Positions 34,468 to 43,212 of a stretch of 64,000 nucleotides of DNA are shown in pieces (position 1 is the first letter of the stretch; the number at the start of each line of letters is the position of its first letter). Both the position numbers and the translations under genes were made by a program. The stretch lies in contig NZ_JAAGNZ010000001.1 in NCBI RefSeq assembly GCF_010747415.1, positions 868,001 through 932,000 of the forward strand, in the 5' to 3' direction. The notes beneath the pieces are model-generated. The model saw only the letters and a program-made list of their open reading frames with translations. It ran no database searches and was not told where the DNA came from. This stretch comes from Spirosoma agri (GTDB taxonomy: Bacteria; Bacteroidota; Bacteroidia; Cytophagales; Spirosomataceae).

Positions 34468-35682
34468 ATGGCTGCCAGTTCTCTTATGCTCAACACGGAC
34501 AAACCTTTTTCCAAGAACCCCTTCCAATCTTTCTGGTGGGCAGGTTATGAATGCACCGACCAGCTCAATTGCTTTGGAAATCGGGTCGATTTTTTGCCGC
34601 TGACAGGTCATTCACAGTTGCTTAGCGACGATTATAATCAACTCAATTCGTTTGCCATTCGTACCGTTCGGGAAGGTATTCGCTGGAGTCAGGTCGAAAA
34701 AACGGCTTACCAGTACGACTGGACGATGGTCGAGCGTATGTTAGCGGAAGGACATCGGCAGGGTGTTCAGCAGGTCTGGGATTTGTGCCATTTTGGTTAC
34801 CCCGACGACCTGACGCCGTTGCATCCGATGTTTGCCCGGCGTTTCGCGGCCTTGTGTCGGGCATTTGTTCGTTTTTACCGGGACTTGTACCCCGATGACG
34901 TGCTGATCGTAACGCCGATCAACGAAGTAAGCTTTATGTCGTGGCTGGGTGGTGATGTTCGCGGTACATCGCCCTATTGCACCAGGCAGGGCTGGGAGGT
35001 GAAGTTGGGGCTAATGCGAGCCTACATTGAGGGCGTGGCTGCGATGCGCGAAATCGACCCGTCTATCCGCATCCTTACGACCGAACCGCTGATTCAGCTG
35101 GTACCCCCGCAGAATGCTACCAGAGGTGAAATTATGGATGCGGCCATTGCGGACGAAAACCAGTTTCAGTCCGTCGATATGCTGGCCGGAAAAATCGCTC
35201 CCGAATTAGGGGGCTCACCCGAATACCTTGACATACTGGGGTTCAATTACTATTACAATAACCAGTGGGTCAACAAGACGGGTATATTTCTGGGTTGGAA
35301 CGACGCCGTCCCCGATCCGAGATGGGTTCCACTGCGACGCTTGCTGATGAAAGCTTATCATCGGTATGGCAGACCCATTGCCCTGACCGAAACGAGCCAT
35401 CCCGGCATTGACCGGCCCGGCTGGATTAGTATGATTGGGCGCGAATGTGCGGCTGTTCTGGAAGCGGGTGTCCCACTTTGGGGCGTATGCTTGTATCCGA
35501 TCATAGACCGACCCGATTGGGACCATCTGGACAACTGGCATCGTTCTGGCCTATGGGATGCCGATTTAACCGTCGATCCACCCGGTCGTATCCTGTATAA
35601 ACCGTATGCTGACGCATTGCTGCAAGCACAACGTGCGGTGTCTGACACGTCTTTACTCGTAGCTAACTCATCCGTTGTCTAG
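34468..35682 (+). CDS. GH1-like TIM-barrel glycosidase (404 aa)
   Basis: Clan GH-A type TIM barrel resembling short family 1 beta-glycosidases. The acid/base is likely Glu153 in 'VTPINEVSF' (strand 4 NE motif) and the nucleophile Glu308 in 'ALTETSH' (strand 7). Further barrel features are 'RTVREGIRWSQVE' (66-78) and 'LGFNYYYNNQW' (near 255). No signal peptide, so cytoplasmic. It is shorter than typical GH1 (about 450), and annotated relatives are often 'beta-glucosidase/6-phospho-beta-glucosidase'; substrate unknown. A start at ATG 34486 (MLNTDKPF) is possible. Convergent with the esterase at 35824, separated by a perfect palindrome. Confidence 0.82.
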   Translation: MAASSLMLNTDKPFSKNPFQSFWWAGYECTDQLNCFGNRVDFLPLTGHSQLLSDDYNQLNSFAIRTVREGIRWSQVEKTAYQYDWTMVERMLAEGHRQGVQQVWDLCHFGYPDDLTPLHPMFARRFAALCRAFVRFYRDLYPDDVLIVTPINEVSFMSWLGGDVRGTSPYCTRQGWEVKLGLMRAYIEGVAAMREIDPSIRILTTEPLIQLVPPQNATRGEIMDAAIADENQFQSVDMLAGKIAPELGGSPEYLDILGFNYYYNNQWVNKTGIFLGWNDAVPDPRWVPLRRLLMKAYHRYGRPIALTETSHPGIDRPGWISMIGRECAAVLEAGVPLWGVCLYPIIDRPDWDHLDNWHRSGLWDADLTVDPPGRILYKPYADALLQAQRAVSDTSLLVANSSVV

Positions 35683-35769
35683 GGAGTTACCACGATTGAG
35701 AAGAGTGTGGACCAATCAGATGCCGGGGGGTCTATACTGAGGGTTGTCTTCGGGGATGGTAGGTTTCGA

Positions 35770-35806
35770 CGAGGCTGAATGGTGTATTTAGCACCATTCA
35801 GCCTCG
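35770..35806. terminator. Bidirectional palindrome between convergent genes
   Basis: Perfect 15-bp inverted repeat CGAGGCTGAATGGTG / CACCATTCAGCCTCG with a 7-base loop. No long T tract, but the position suggests shared termination. Confidence 0.65.
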
Positions 35807-35823
35807 TATTGATAATCAGTATA

Positions 35824-36552
35824 TTATAGGTATATCTGGACCATTTTATGCCAGTCATCGGCCTGATGCGCCCGCCCGTCCCATATATGTAATTCGTGCT
35901 TTATATGTTTCGTGCAAAGCGTTTCGCTCAGGGCCAGATTGCTATTCAGAAACGGATCGGCAGCGCCTACGGTCATGACGATCTGCATCCGGCGCAGATC
36001 GTCCAGCACGTCCGTATTTTCCAGATTTGGTAGGAAATGATTTGGGTTGTGAAAGTAAATATCTTCGTCGTAATAGTCATCGAACAAGCCACGGAACTCC
36101 GCAACGGGGGCGGATAAATCGTACCGGCCACTCAACGCGACTAGTTTACCGAACCATTGGGGATGGCGAAATGCAATGTTGGCCGCATGATAAGCCCCCA
36201 AACTACAGCCATGTGAAATCATGAAAGGCTGCGGATTTTTCAGCCGGGAAAACGGCAGGACTTCGTTCAGAATGTAGTGTTCATACTGGCCGTGCCGTTT
36301 GATCCGATCCGGTGGGGGAATATAGCGGTTATAGATGCTCTCCCGATCGATGCTATCGACGCAGAAAAGCTGGAGCCAGCCCTTATCGAGTCGATCGGCA
36401 AGTGCGTTGACAAGGCCTATCTCTTCGTACTCATAAAAACGGCCACGTCGGGTCGGAAAAACTAAAACCCGAGCGCCAGCATGGCCAAAAACCAGCAATT
36501 CCATGTCACGGTTCAGATTTGGGCTGAACCACTTGTGATACTCACGATCCAT
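35824..36552 (-). CDS. Esterase-D-like alpha/beta hydrolase (242 aa)
   Basis: Cytoplasmic esterase related to the esterase D / YbbA-like group. It begins 'MDREYHKWFSPNLNRDMELLVFGHAGARVLVFP', typical of the Bacteroidota 'esterase family protein'. The nucleophile is Ser117 in 'SHGCSLGAYHA'. An Asp in 'VGAADPFLN' and a His in 'DGRAHQADDW' near the C-terminus complete the triad. Length fits. No signal peptide. Fifty-four bases separate it from the GDSL hydrolase gene upstream on the same strand, so the two are probably an operon. Substrate not predictable. Confidence 0.85.
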   Translation of the reverse strand: MDREYHKWFSPNLNRDMELLVFGHAGARVLVFPTRRGRFYEYEEIGLVNALADRLDKGWLQLFCVDSIDRESIYNRYIPPPDRIKRHGQYEHYILNEVLPFSRLKNPQPFMISHGCSLGAYHAANIAFRHPQWFGKLVALSGRYDLSAPVAEFRGLFDDYYDEDIYFHNPNHFLPNLENTDVLDDLRRMQIVMTVGAADPFLNSNLALSETLCTKHIKHELHIWDGRAHQADDWHKMVQIYL

Positions 36553-36606
36553 AACGAAGCGGAAAGGTTTGATGAAATTGCAGCCGTCGACGCAAACTAA
36601 GGCAAC

Positions 36607-37215
36607 TTAGTAGGTAAACAAATTATTAAAAATTTGCGATTCCTCTAAAACCTGCTTCCAGACCTGGTAACCTGCCGAGTTGAGATGAAGACCATCGGCT
36701 TCAAAAAGTTCACGACGTGGCCGACCATCGCCACCCAGTAGGGGCGATGTCATGTCGATCGTCTGAAAAAGAGGATTTTTACGAACCTCGTCAGTGATGA
36801 GCCTGTTCGTTGCGCGAATTTTATCCCCGATTCCCCAGCGGGCCGGACTCAGTTTTATGGTAAGAAAAGACAGCGAAGTATCGGGCAACTGCTGGCGCAT
36901 TCGGTCGGCAAGGGCGCAAAAAAACAGGCACACTTCTTCTGGGTGTCGTCCATCGCCGAGGTCATTATCACCTGCATAAAACACGATGGACTTTGGGTTT
37001 ACCGGCACCACCAGCCGGTCAAAAAACCAGGTGCAGGCTGCGAGCGTTGACCCACCGAAGCCCAGATTGAGTGTGTTTATCTGGGGGAAATCGTTTGCCA
37101 AGGTTGTCCAGAGCCGGATCGATGAGCTACCATAAAACACAACCCGGTCAGCCGTGGGATCAATTGTCTTGGTTTTGGCTTCGAGTAGCCGAACTTCGTC
37201 TTCGTACCAGACCAT
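36607..37215 (-). CDS. SGNH/GDSL hydrolase (202 aa)
   Basis: Small esterase/lipase of the SGNH superfamily. Block I is 'VVFYGSSSIRLW' (26-36) with the nucleophile Ser at about 30-32, block II Gly in 'NLGFGGSTLA', block III Asn in 'YAGDNDLG', and block V Asp/His in 'ADGLHLNSAGY' near the C-terminus. No signal peptide. This group includes acetylesterases of sugars or peptidoglycan, but the cytoplasmic location makes a detoxifying or modifying role equally possible. First gene of a likely two-gene operon with the esterase. Confidence 0.88.
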   Translation of the reverse strand: MVWYEDEVRLLEAKTKTIDPTADRVVFYGSSSIRLWTTLANDFPQINTLNLGFGGSTLAACTWFFDRLVVPVNPKSIVFYAGDNDLGDGRHPEEVCLFFCALADRMRQQLPDTSLSFLTIKLSPARWGIGDKIRATNRLITDEVRKNPLFQTIDMTSPLLGGDGRPRRELFEADGLHLNSAGYQVWKQVLEESQIFNNLFTY

Positions 37216-37396
37216 CTGGTTATAGTAGGATTAAGTGTTGCCTGACGGCTTCTAATAAACTCTCTGGATAGGCTTTCGCACCAGTATTTATTAACTCAAA
37301 AGTAGAAGAATGAGTTGCTATGCGTTCTAGAGTTATTAGCTTTTGGCACTTATTTGTTGAGGTAAATTTGTCTTTTAGGATAAACCGTACGATTTT

Positions 37397-38554
37397 TTAC
37401 TTTTTCACCGGCTCCGCCAGTTTCTTTAAATCCGGTTCAGCTGCCGCCATCCATTTGCGGATAATGCCACCCAAGGGCCGGAATTCGATCAGAAAACCAT
37501 CGTGTCCATAGAGTGAATCAATCTCTTCGTAGGTTGCATCCGGAATGTGGCGGGCCAGAAACTGCTGTTCAGTTGGAGGAAACAGCAAATCAGACCGGAT
37601 GCCAACAACCAGCGTTCGGGCTTTTATCTGATTCAGGGCGTTCAGAATGCTGCCCCGGTTGCGGCCAACATTGTGCGAGTCCATTACCTTCGAGAGTGTC
37701 CAGTACGTAAACGCGTTGAATCGTTCGGCGATTTTCTCACCCTGGTAGCGCTGATAACTAGCTGACTTATAGCCGTCCAGCTGCTCGTTGTTGTCGAGCG
37801 CCTGCGTGAACCCGTACGTATCGTAATTTCGGTACGAAATCATCGCCATGGCCCGAGCCGCTTTCATGCCCTGCGCCCCGGCATCGTCGCGCCGTTCGAT
37901 CCAGGTCGGATCTGCCTCAATGGCCATCCGTTGCGCTTCGTTAAAGGCAATGCACCAGGGCGATGCCACCGCGCTGGCGGCAATCAAGACTAAGTTGTCG
38001 ATCAGATTTGGTCGCAGGATGGCCCATTCGACGGATTGCTCACCACCGACCGATCCGCCGACGCAGGTGTGGATTTTTTCAATGCCCAGTTCCTGACGCA
38101 GCAGGTCCATCGCTTCGACCATATCGCGCACGGTTATGGCCGGAAACTCGTGGTAGAACGGTTGTGTGGTGGCCGGATTGATCGAAAGAGGGCCGGTCGA
38201 TCCGTAGCAGGAACCCAAAATGTTGGCACAGACGATGAAATTGGTTTCCGGATTGAAGTATTTACCGGTTCCAACCATGCCAGACCACCAGTCACCCGGA
38301 TCGGCATTGCCCGTGAGCGCGTGGCAAACCCAGATAACATTGGATCCGTCATTGTTCAGGGTTCCACGCGTTGTGTAAGCCAGCCGAAAACCCGGCAGAC
38401 TCTCTCCCGATTCGAGCGGGAACGAATATTTATAGTCGAAATACTGGATGTCCAAAGGATGATGCGTTTTCTGCTCTGACGTTTTCAGCGGTGGCGGAGA
38501 CACAAGCTGAAAACCATAAACGAACTGGAACCGCCCAAGACCACTCCCGGTCAA
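37397..38554 (-). CDS. metX: Homoserine O-acetyltransferase (385 aa)
   Basis: Acetyl-CoA-dependent activation of homoserine in methionine biosynthesis. Alpha/beta-hydrolase fold with the MetX signatures 'WVCHALTGNADPGDWW' (75-90), 'ANILGSCYGSTGP' (110-122), the nucleophile Ser168 in 'GGSVGGEQ', and Asp in 'GIRSDLLFPP' and His in 'YGHDGFLIE'. A SAM riboswitch 76 bases upstream (38630-38748) explains its repression by SAM and confirms the methionine role. The start codon is uncertain: TTG at 38554 or GTG at 38503, where conservation begins. Numbers here assume 38554. Monocistronic as far as seen. Confidence 0.95.
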   Translation of the reverse strand: MTGSGLGRFQFVYGFQLVSPPPLKTSEQKTHHPLDIQYFDYKYSFPLESGESLPGFRLAYTTRGTLNNDGSNVIWVCHALTGNADPGDWWSGMVGTGKYFNPETNFIVCANILGSCYGSTGPLSINPATTQPFYHEFPAITVRDMVEAMDLLRQELGIEKIHTCVGGSVGGEQSVEWAILRPNLIDNLVLIAASAVASPWCIAFNEAQRMAIEADPTWIERRDDAGAQGMKAARAMAMISYRNYDTYGFTQALDNNEQLDGYKSASYQRYQGEKIAERFNAFTYWTLSKVMDSHNVGRNRGSILNALNQIKARTLVVGIRSDLLFPPTEQQFLARHIPDATYEEIDSLYGHDGFLIEFRPLGGIIRKWMAAAEPDLKKLAEPVKK

Positions 38555-38629
38555 CGGTGCGATAAGGTGAGTAAGACTTAGTAGGCCGTGGAAGGCATAC
38601 CGTGCTGTTGGTAGAGCATGTGAGTATAC

Positions 38630-38748
38630 GATTTATAGTCCCTAACGATCCGCCATCGCGGTTGCTTTAGGCAGGAGTTAGCACCTTGCCGTGTGGTAGG
38701 TTGCCAGCGATTCACAGAGCCTGATCTCTCCTCGCTTCTTTATAAATC
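38630..38748 (-). promoter_or_regulatory. SAM riboswitch (SAM-I type) upstream of metX
   Basis: On the minus strand the S-box conserved blocks appear in order: 'GAGGAGAGATCAGGCTC', 'TGAATCGCTGGCAACC', 'AAGGTGCTAACTCCTGCC', then a CCGC/GCGG P4 hairpin. The P1 stem is GATTTATA (38748-38741) with TATAAATC (38637-38630), an exact pairing. Placement upstream of metX fits methionine-pathway repression by SAM. I see no clear intrinsic terminator in the 75 bases before metX, so control may act on translation initiation. Confidence 0.9.
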
Positions 38749-38937
38749 AATTGACGCCGGTAGTATTGTGCGTGACGTCTGGTAATTGACTTGATAACGC
38801 AAGTATACTAGCCAAACCGCGCCAATCCAAACACCATCCTTATTTTCTGGCCATTGCCTTATTTTTTTGACTTCGTTCCTGAACAGGGTATATTTAATCA
38901 GCGGTATATTTACTTTTGTAGCGAAGACACGTCACCG

Positions 38938-39264
38938 ATGAGCAAAACGTACCATTACAATCGCGAGAATGCTACCCGCGCAGCTGGCACTACGACCCTG
39001 AAGGACGCCATCGGACAGCTATTGAAAGCGTATCAGCTTCAGACCCGCTTTAACGAAACGTATCTCGAAGCATTCTGGGGACGCATGATGGGACCAACGA
39101 TCGCATCACGCACAAACCGGCTCTACGTTCGGGATCGTAAACTGTACATCGAGATTGCCTCAGCCCCGTTGCGTAACGAACTTGTCAATGCCAAGCAGAA
39201 GCTGATTCAGCTCGTAAACAAAGACATGGGTACCGATGTGATTGACGATGTAATATTTATCTAG
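38938..39264 (+). CDS. DUF721 (DciA-like) domain protein (108 aa)
   Basis: Short DUF721 protein, the domain found in DciA-type replicative helicase loaders and other nucleic-acid-linked proteins: 'TTLKDAIGQLLKAYQLQTRFNETYLEAFWGRMMG' (18-50), then 'IASRTNRLYVRDRKLYIEIASAPLRNEL', a KH-like strand-helix pattern. I start at ATG 38938; the frame from 38854 would contain the -7-like element TACTTTTG (38911-38918) within it. Cytoplasmic. It is convergent with the methyltransferase gene, 8 bases away. A role in DnaB loading is a family inference only. Confidence 0.88.
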   Translation: MSKTYHYNRENATRAAGTTTLKDAIGQLLKAYQLQTRFNETYLEAFWGRMMGPTIASRTNRLYVRDRKLYIEIASAPLRNELVNAKQKLIQLVNKDMGTDVIDDVIFI

Positions 39265-39272
39265 TTTCCTGC

Positions 39273-39983
39273 CTAGAACTGAATCAATAAGTTCTGCCGC
39301 TCCTGCTGCATCGTTAAGGGCTCATCAACGAATTTGGCGTTCAACCCCAGCCGCTGACAGATTGCCAGCCATTCCTGTTTGGGAACCACCAGAAAACCAT
39401 TGTTCTTACGGACCTTGTAATACGAAGAAAATCGCAGGCGTACCAATAGGCGGATCATCGTCAGTAACTGACCTTGCCGGAGCGACCGGCCGATAATGCT
39501 CCCGATATCTTTCAAAACACTGCCGCCAACCATCAGGTCACAGATCATCGCTTTGGCACCGGGTGCCGCAACCTGCTTCATAGAAGCCAGCAGTTGCTCA
39601 ACTTCGGCGACGTTGCGGTAATACTGAACCACGCTCATAACGATAATTACATCAAACCGCTGGTTTAGGACCGGGCTGAAATTGAGGTAGTCGTCCGCCG
39701 GTAAATCGTGAAAATGAACCGTAGGATGTTGGGCGTGTACGTTGCGGGCGATCTCGTTATAACGTTTGGATATGTCCAGTCCGTGCATCTCGGCAACCCG
39801 GTCGTGCCAGGCTGTTTCCAGATTGCCAGGGCCGGAGCCAATATCCAAAACTTTTAGATTTTTCGACAGTGGAATGTATTTTTCTACCCGTGCCAAGAAA
39901 TAGCCATAGTTAACGGACATGGAATTATCAAATTCGTTTTCCTCCTGCCAGAAATCGAGCCACGTTGCTGCTTCGTTAGCCAT
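39273..39983 (-). CDS. Class I SAM-dependent methyltransferase (236 aa)
   Basis: Rossmann-type methyltransferase. Motif I 'LKVLDIGSGPGN' at 43-54 binds SAM; 'MHGLDISKRY' (motif II acid) follows, and 'FDVIIVMSVVQYY' is motif IV. The C-terminal part carries a basic stretch ('RLLVRLRFSSYYKVRKNN'). The first residues 'WLDFWQEENEFD' are typical of sugar- or lipid-modifying methyltransferases of glycan loci. Last gene of the minus-strand block that starts with GT2 at 43050, so it may methylate the glycan or lipid-linked product. Substrate unknown. Confidence 0.86.
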   Translation of the reverse strand: MANEAATWLDFWQEENEFDNSMSVNYGYFLARVEKYIPLSKNLKVLDIGSGPGNLETAWHDRVAEMHGLDISKRYNEIARNVHAQHPTVHFHDLPADDYLNFSPVLNQRFDVIIVMSVVQYYRNVAEVEQLLASMKQVAAPGAKAMICDLMVGGSVLKDIGSIIGRSLRQGQLLTMIRLLVRLRFSSYYKVRKNNGFLVVPKQEWLAICQRLGLNAKFVDEPLTMQQERQNLLIQF

Positions 39984-40070
39984 GTTTAGTTTGGTCGCTA
40001 CTGAATTGTCTACTTGATTGTATGAATATACGCTGACCCGGAGTCAGCAGACTGTGGTTCCTGAATCGCG

Positions 40071-41255
40071 TCAATAGCTCTTCCCCAATGACAACTCCGA
40101 ATTGTGAACATCCGCCGATGCACCAGTTGATGAAGGTATGTGCATCTGCCAGATAATTCGAAACCAGATCAACACGCAGGGTAACGCTTTGAGAACGTAA
40201 GGCAACACGAATCGGTCTCGCAAAACAGGTGGAAATATATCACTCGGCGAAAAAACCGTTAATACGAGGCAGCTGATCAGGAGCGTCTTATCCAATAAAC
40301 TCCGGGGGCAATAGAACCACCAGATCATGACCCCGGTAACGGCCGTAATGTACGTAGGCGATTCCGAAACAGGATTGAAAATGACCTGAAAGATAAGCAC
40401 CGAGGCAACCATCAGCATCCGAAACCAACGCTGGCCAAATCGTTTGGTATGAATGTATACGGTACAGAATAAGACCACGCCAAAACCGATAATAACCGGT
40501 GTGGCAACATCGGGCGAAATAAACGTATGGACAAGCCGGTGAATGGACGTATTCGCCCATTTGTCGTGATCGGATTTGATGAGCAACTGATTGACCCACA
40601 GCTCATACTGCCACCATAATTTAGCGGGCGACGTGAAAAAGATCGGTAGCAAACCCAGTACCACCGCCCAGCCGACCATGGCTACCAAAAAACGGGGCTT
40701 CTGCGGATAGAGTAGAAACAGAGCCGCAGCAACTAGGCTGTAAATTTTGATATTGAAGCCCAGCACAATGAAAAAGGCCGCCCAGATGGGTTGCTTTTTC
40801 TCGAAACTGATAAAAGCAAATAAGGGAATAGCCGCAATGAATGGATTCGTCTGGCTGTTGACCAGTGACGTGAATAACTCCTGTAGACAAAACCAGTAGG
40901 CGAATACTTTCTGCTGGTGCGTAAATGGCATACGGTATATGGCCAGTACCCAGACGCCCGCGAACAAAAAATGCCAGAGAAATAAGCCTAACCGAAACGG
41001 TAACCCAAAAATAGGTGAAAACAACGCTGCGAAGGTAGGCGCATAGTGATAATGGTCTCCATATTCGGCTGGGTACTCATTATACAGGCTTACACCATCG
41101 ATCAAATGGTAAAGCGAATAGTAGAAAATCTTGTAATTATTCGAATCAAGGAGAATAACTATCCGCGTACTGGCGAACAGTGTAAGGAGGGCGTAAACAC
41201 CAAAAATAAAGCGGTAGTCGCTGAATATCGGTTTCTTGAAGAATGATAACATCAA
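40071..41255 (-). CDS. GT87-like membrane glycosyltransferase (394 aa)
   Basis: Polytopic membrane protein with about ten hydrophobic segments. It resembles GT-C family 87 (polyprenol-phosphate mannosyltransferase-like, DUF2029): 'DGVSLYNEYPAEYGDHYHYAPTF' sits in the first periplasmic loop, where this family has its catalytic acidic residues, and 'LGFNIKIYSL' forms the mid-protein NxKxxS/P-like motif. It would use a polyprenyl-phosphate sugar made by the GT2 encoded two genes upstream. Thirty bases separate it from the deacetylase gene. Acceptor unknown. Confidence 0.82.
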   Translation of the reverse strand: MMLSFFKKPIFSDYRFIFGVYALLTLFASTRIVILLDSNNYKIFYYSLYHLIDGVSLYNEYPAEYGDHYHYAPTFAALFSPIFGLPFRLGLFLWHFLFAGVWVLAIYRMPFTHQQKVFAYWFCLQELFTSLVNSQTNPFIAAIPLFAFISFEKKQPIWAAFFIVLGFNIKIYSLVAAALFLLYPQKPRFLVAMVGWAVVLGLLPIFFTSPAKLWWQYELWVNQLLIKSDHDKWANTSIHRLVHTFISPDVATPVIIGFGVVLFCTVYIHTKRFGQRWFRMLMVASVLIFQVIFNPVSESPTYITAVTGVMIWWFYCPRSLLDKTLLISCLVLTVFSPSDIFPPVLRDRFVLPYVLKALPCVLIWFRIIWQMHIPSSTGASADVHNSELSLGKSY

Positions 41256-41284
41256 AAGGAAATGTCAGACATAAGAGTAGGTAC

Positions 41285-42100
41285 TCAATGGGAAGTCGCT
41301 GTCAGTTGCTGCGTAAAAGCCCCCATTGTGGCAAACTCGCCCATCGGTCTCAGATACCGCAATAACGCTTCAACCCGGTCGAGTAATGCATCGCGGGAGT
41401 GTCGACGAACGTACGTGGGAATTTTTTCGTAGCCTGACAGGTCCGTAAACTCCCACGGATGAACGTACAGATTCAGGAATCCTTCGGTTTGAAGCGTCTG
41501 CTTACACAACTGCTTGTAGTAGGCAAAGGGGAAGTTTTTCAGGCTTAACCAGAACAGCGGTAAGCGGAGCGTAGGCGTAACTGAGGCCGGAATTTGCCAG
41601 ACGCCTGCTTCCTGAAACGGTTGCTTCGGTTCGCCCCAGTGGTTGTAGCGGCCCGGTAGCCATGTAGGATGCAGCGACGAATTATACGCATAGCCAGCCT
41701 GTTGAACATCATGTGGATCGACAAAGCCCATCCGGGCCCGCCGAAAACCCGTAATGGGCTTATCCAGCAATTTTTCCAGTGCCAATCTGGATTTTAGCAA
41801 ATCGGCAGGTTCGAAGGTTGTGTGGAAATAGCCATGGGAAGCGATTTCGTGTTTGCCTGCTAGCTGGCGCACCAACTCTGGTTCATGGAGCGCATAATTG
41901 GCCGTTGTGAATAAGGTGGTACGGGCATCAACGGCATCAAATCGTTCGGCCAGCAGGCGTAGGCCCCGCGTCGAAACGGCCACTTGTTCACGCAATGAGA
42001 TATCGTGACCAAATTCGACAGCGGTATCAAACTCCTCTACATCGACGGTGAATAATATATAGTTCCCAGCGGGTGTTGCTCGTCGGTCGGGGCTTCCCAT
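41285..42100 (-). CDS. Polysaccharide deacetylase family protein (271 aa)
   Basis: NodB-homology carbohydrate esterase family 4-like protein. Motif 1 'FTVDVEEFD' (17-25) with catalytic Asp20; motif 2 'SHGYFH' with His89 and His93 (H-x3-H metal site); 'FRRARMGF' provides motif 3. A C-terminal DUF3473-like region contains 'LYVHPWEFTDL'. No signal peptide, so it may deacetylate a lipid-linked sugar on the cytoplasmic side. It overlaps the end of the GT2 gene by 64 bases, suggesting coupled translation. The start at 42100 is the only good ATG. Confidence 0.88.
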   Translation of the reverse strand: MGSPDRRATPAGNYILFTVDVEEFDTAVEFGHDISLREQVAVSTRGLRLLAERFDAVDARTTLFTTANYALHEPELVRQLAGKHEIASHGYFHTTFEPADLLKSRLALEKLLDKPITGFRRARMGFVDPHDVQQAGYAYNSSLHPTWLPGRYNHWGEPKQPFQEAGVWQIPASVTPTLRLPLFWLSLKNFPFAYYKQLCKQTLQTEGFLNLYVHPWEFTDLSGYEKIPTYVRRHSRDALLDRVEALLRYLRPMGEFATMGAFTQQLTATSH

Positions 42101-43050
42101 ATTGTCTCAGTCTCCTCAATATCGCTCGTGTCGCCAATGATGTAGGCAGGACGTTGTTTTACTTCCACGAACGTTTTGCCCAAATATACGCCGATAATGC
42201 CGATCATGATAAACTGAACGCCACCAATTAGTACAGAAAGCAATACCAGTGTAGTCCAGCCCGATACGGTTGCATCTGTAAAAAAGTACTCATACAACGT
42301 CTCCAGACCGAACAGCGTAGCAAACAGAGACATGCCGAACCCGAGCAATACCGACAAATAAAGTGGCTTCGTGGAGAACGATGTAATGCCCATAGCGGCC
42401 AGTTGCAGCATCTTCCGGAACGAGTATTTGGAGCGACCGGCGTATCGGGCAGCGGGTTGGTAAAGAATCCGGCATTGGCGGAAACCTACCCACGAAATGG
42501 CACCACGTAGAAACAGATCATTTTCTTTGAACTGCTTTAGCGTATCGATAACTTTTCGATCGAGTAACCGGAAATCAGCGGCACCGTCTTCTATTTTCAG
42601 CCCCGATACCTTCCGCAACAGGCTATAGAACTTCTTGGATGTCGCGCGTTTGAACCACGATAGCTTGGGATCTGGCTGACGAACCGTATAGACAACGTCG
42701 AAGCCCTCGCACCATTTGTCGACCAGCGCGGGTATCAGCTCGGGGGGGTGCTGAAGATCGGCATCGAGACAGATAACAGCCTGACCTCTGGCGTTTTCGT
42801 AACCAGCGCGTAGCGCCATCTGATGACCGAAATTACGGGAAAACGACAAAAAGCGTACAACGGGATAAGCCTTACTCAACTGACGGAGCACATAGCGTGT
42901 CTGGTCGGAACTGCCATCGTCTACGATCAGAATTTCGTAAGACTGATAACGTTCCATGACCGCCATGAGCCGATGCACCAGAACGGGTAAATTCTCTTCT
43001 TCGTTGTAGGCTGGTACGACTATACTAATCATACCTTGAGATGATTTCAT
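42037..43050 (-). CDS. GtrB/DPM1-like polyprenyl-phosphate glycosyltransferase (337 aa)
   Basis: Family 2 transferase that loads a sugar onto polyprenyl phosphate. The GT-A domain carries 'ISIVVPAYNEEEN' (8-20), 'LIVDDGSSDQT' (41-51) and LDADLQHP (95-102). The C-terminal part has two transmembrane helices ('PLYLSVLLGFGMSLFATLF' and 'LVLLSVLIGGVQFIMIGIIGVYLG'), as in GtrB/ArnC. I start at ATG 43050; a TTG 18 bases upstream is less likely. First gene of the GT2-deacetylase-GT87-methyltransferase block. The products could act in sequence: load, deacetylate, transfer, methylate. Confidence 0.92.
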   Translation of the reverse strand: MKSSQGMISIVVPAYNEEENLPVLVHRLMAVMERYQSYEILIVDDGSSDQTRYVLRQLSKAYPVVRFLSFSRNFGHQMALRAGYENARGQAVICLDADLQHPPELIPALVDKWCEGFDVVYTVRQPDPKLSWFKRATSKKFYSLLRKVSGLKIEDGAADFRLLDRKVIDTLKQFKENDLFLRGAISWVGFRQCRILYQPAARYAGRSKYSFRKMLQLAAMGITSFSTKPLYLSVLLGFGMSLFATLFGLETLYEYFFTDATVSGWTTLVLLSVLIGGVQFIMIGIIGVYLGKTFVEVKQRPAYIIGDTSDIEETETIWEAPTDEQHPLGTIYYSPSM

Positions 43051-43108
43051 TGTATCTTCGTGAGTCAAGATTCCGGTACGGGGTTTTCGGTCAATTTTTA
43101 CGCTAAAG

Positions 43109-43124
43109 TAAGTATTTATACTTA
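43109..43124. promoter_or_regulatory. Palindrome in the divergent GT2/KirBac promoter region
   Basis: TAAGTAT-TT-ATACTTA, a perfect 7-bp inverted repeat with 2-base spacer, midway between the divergent starts (43050 and 43213). It could be an operator for a dimeric repressor; only its symmetry and place support this. Confidence 0.4.
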
Positions 43125-43212
43125 TTTATTTATTATACATGAATTAAAGTTGTTTTAAAAAAGTTCATAAACCCCTGTGCGTCGCTAAAAAGATCAGTCG
43201 CTTATACGCCCT

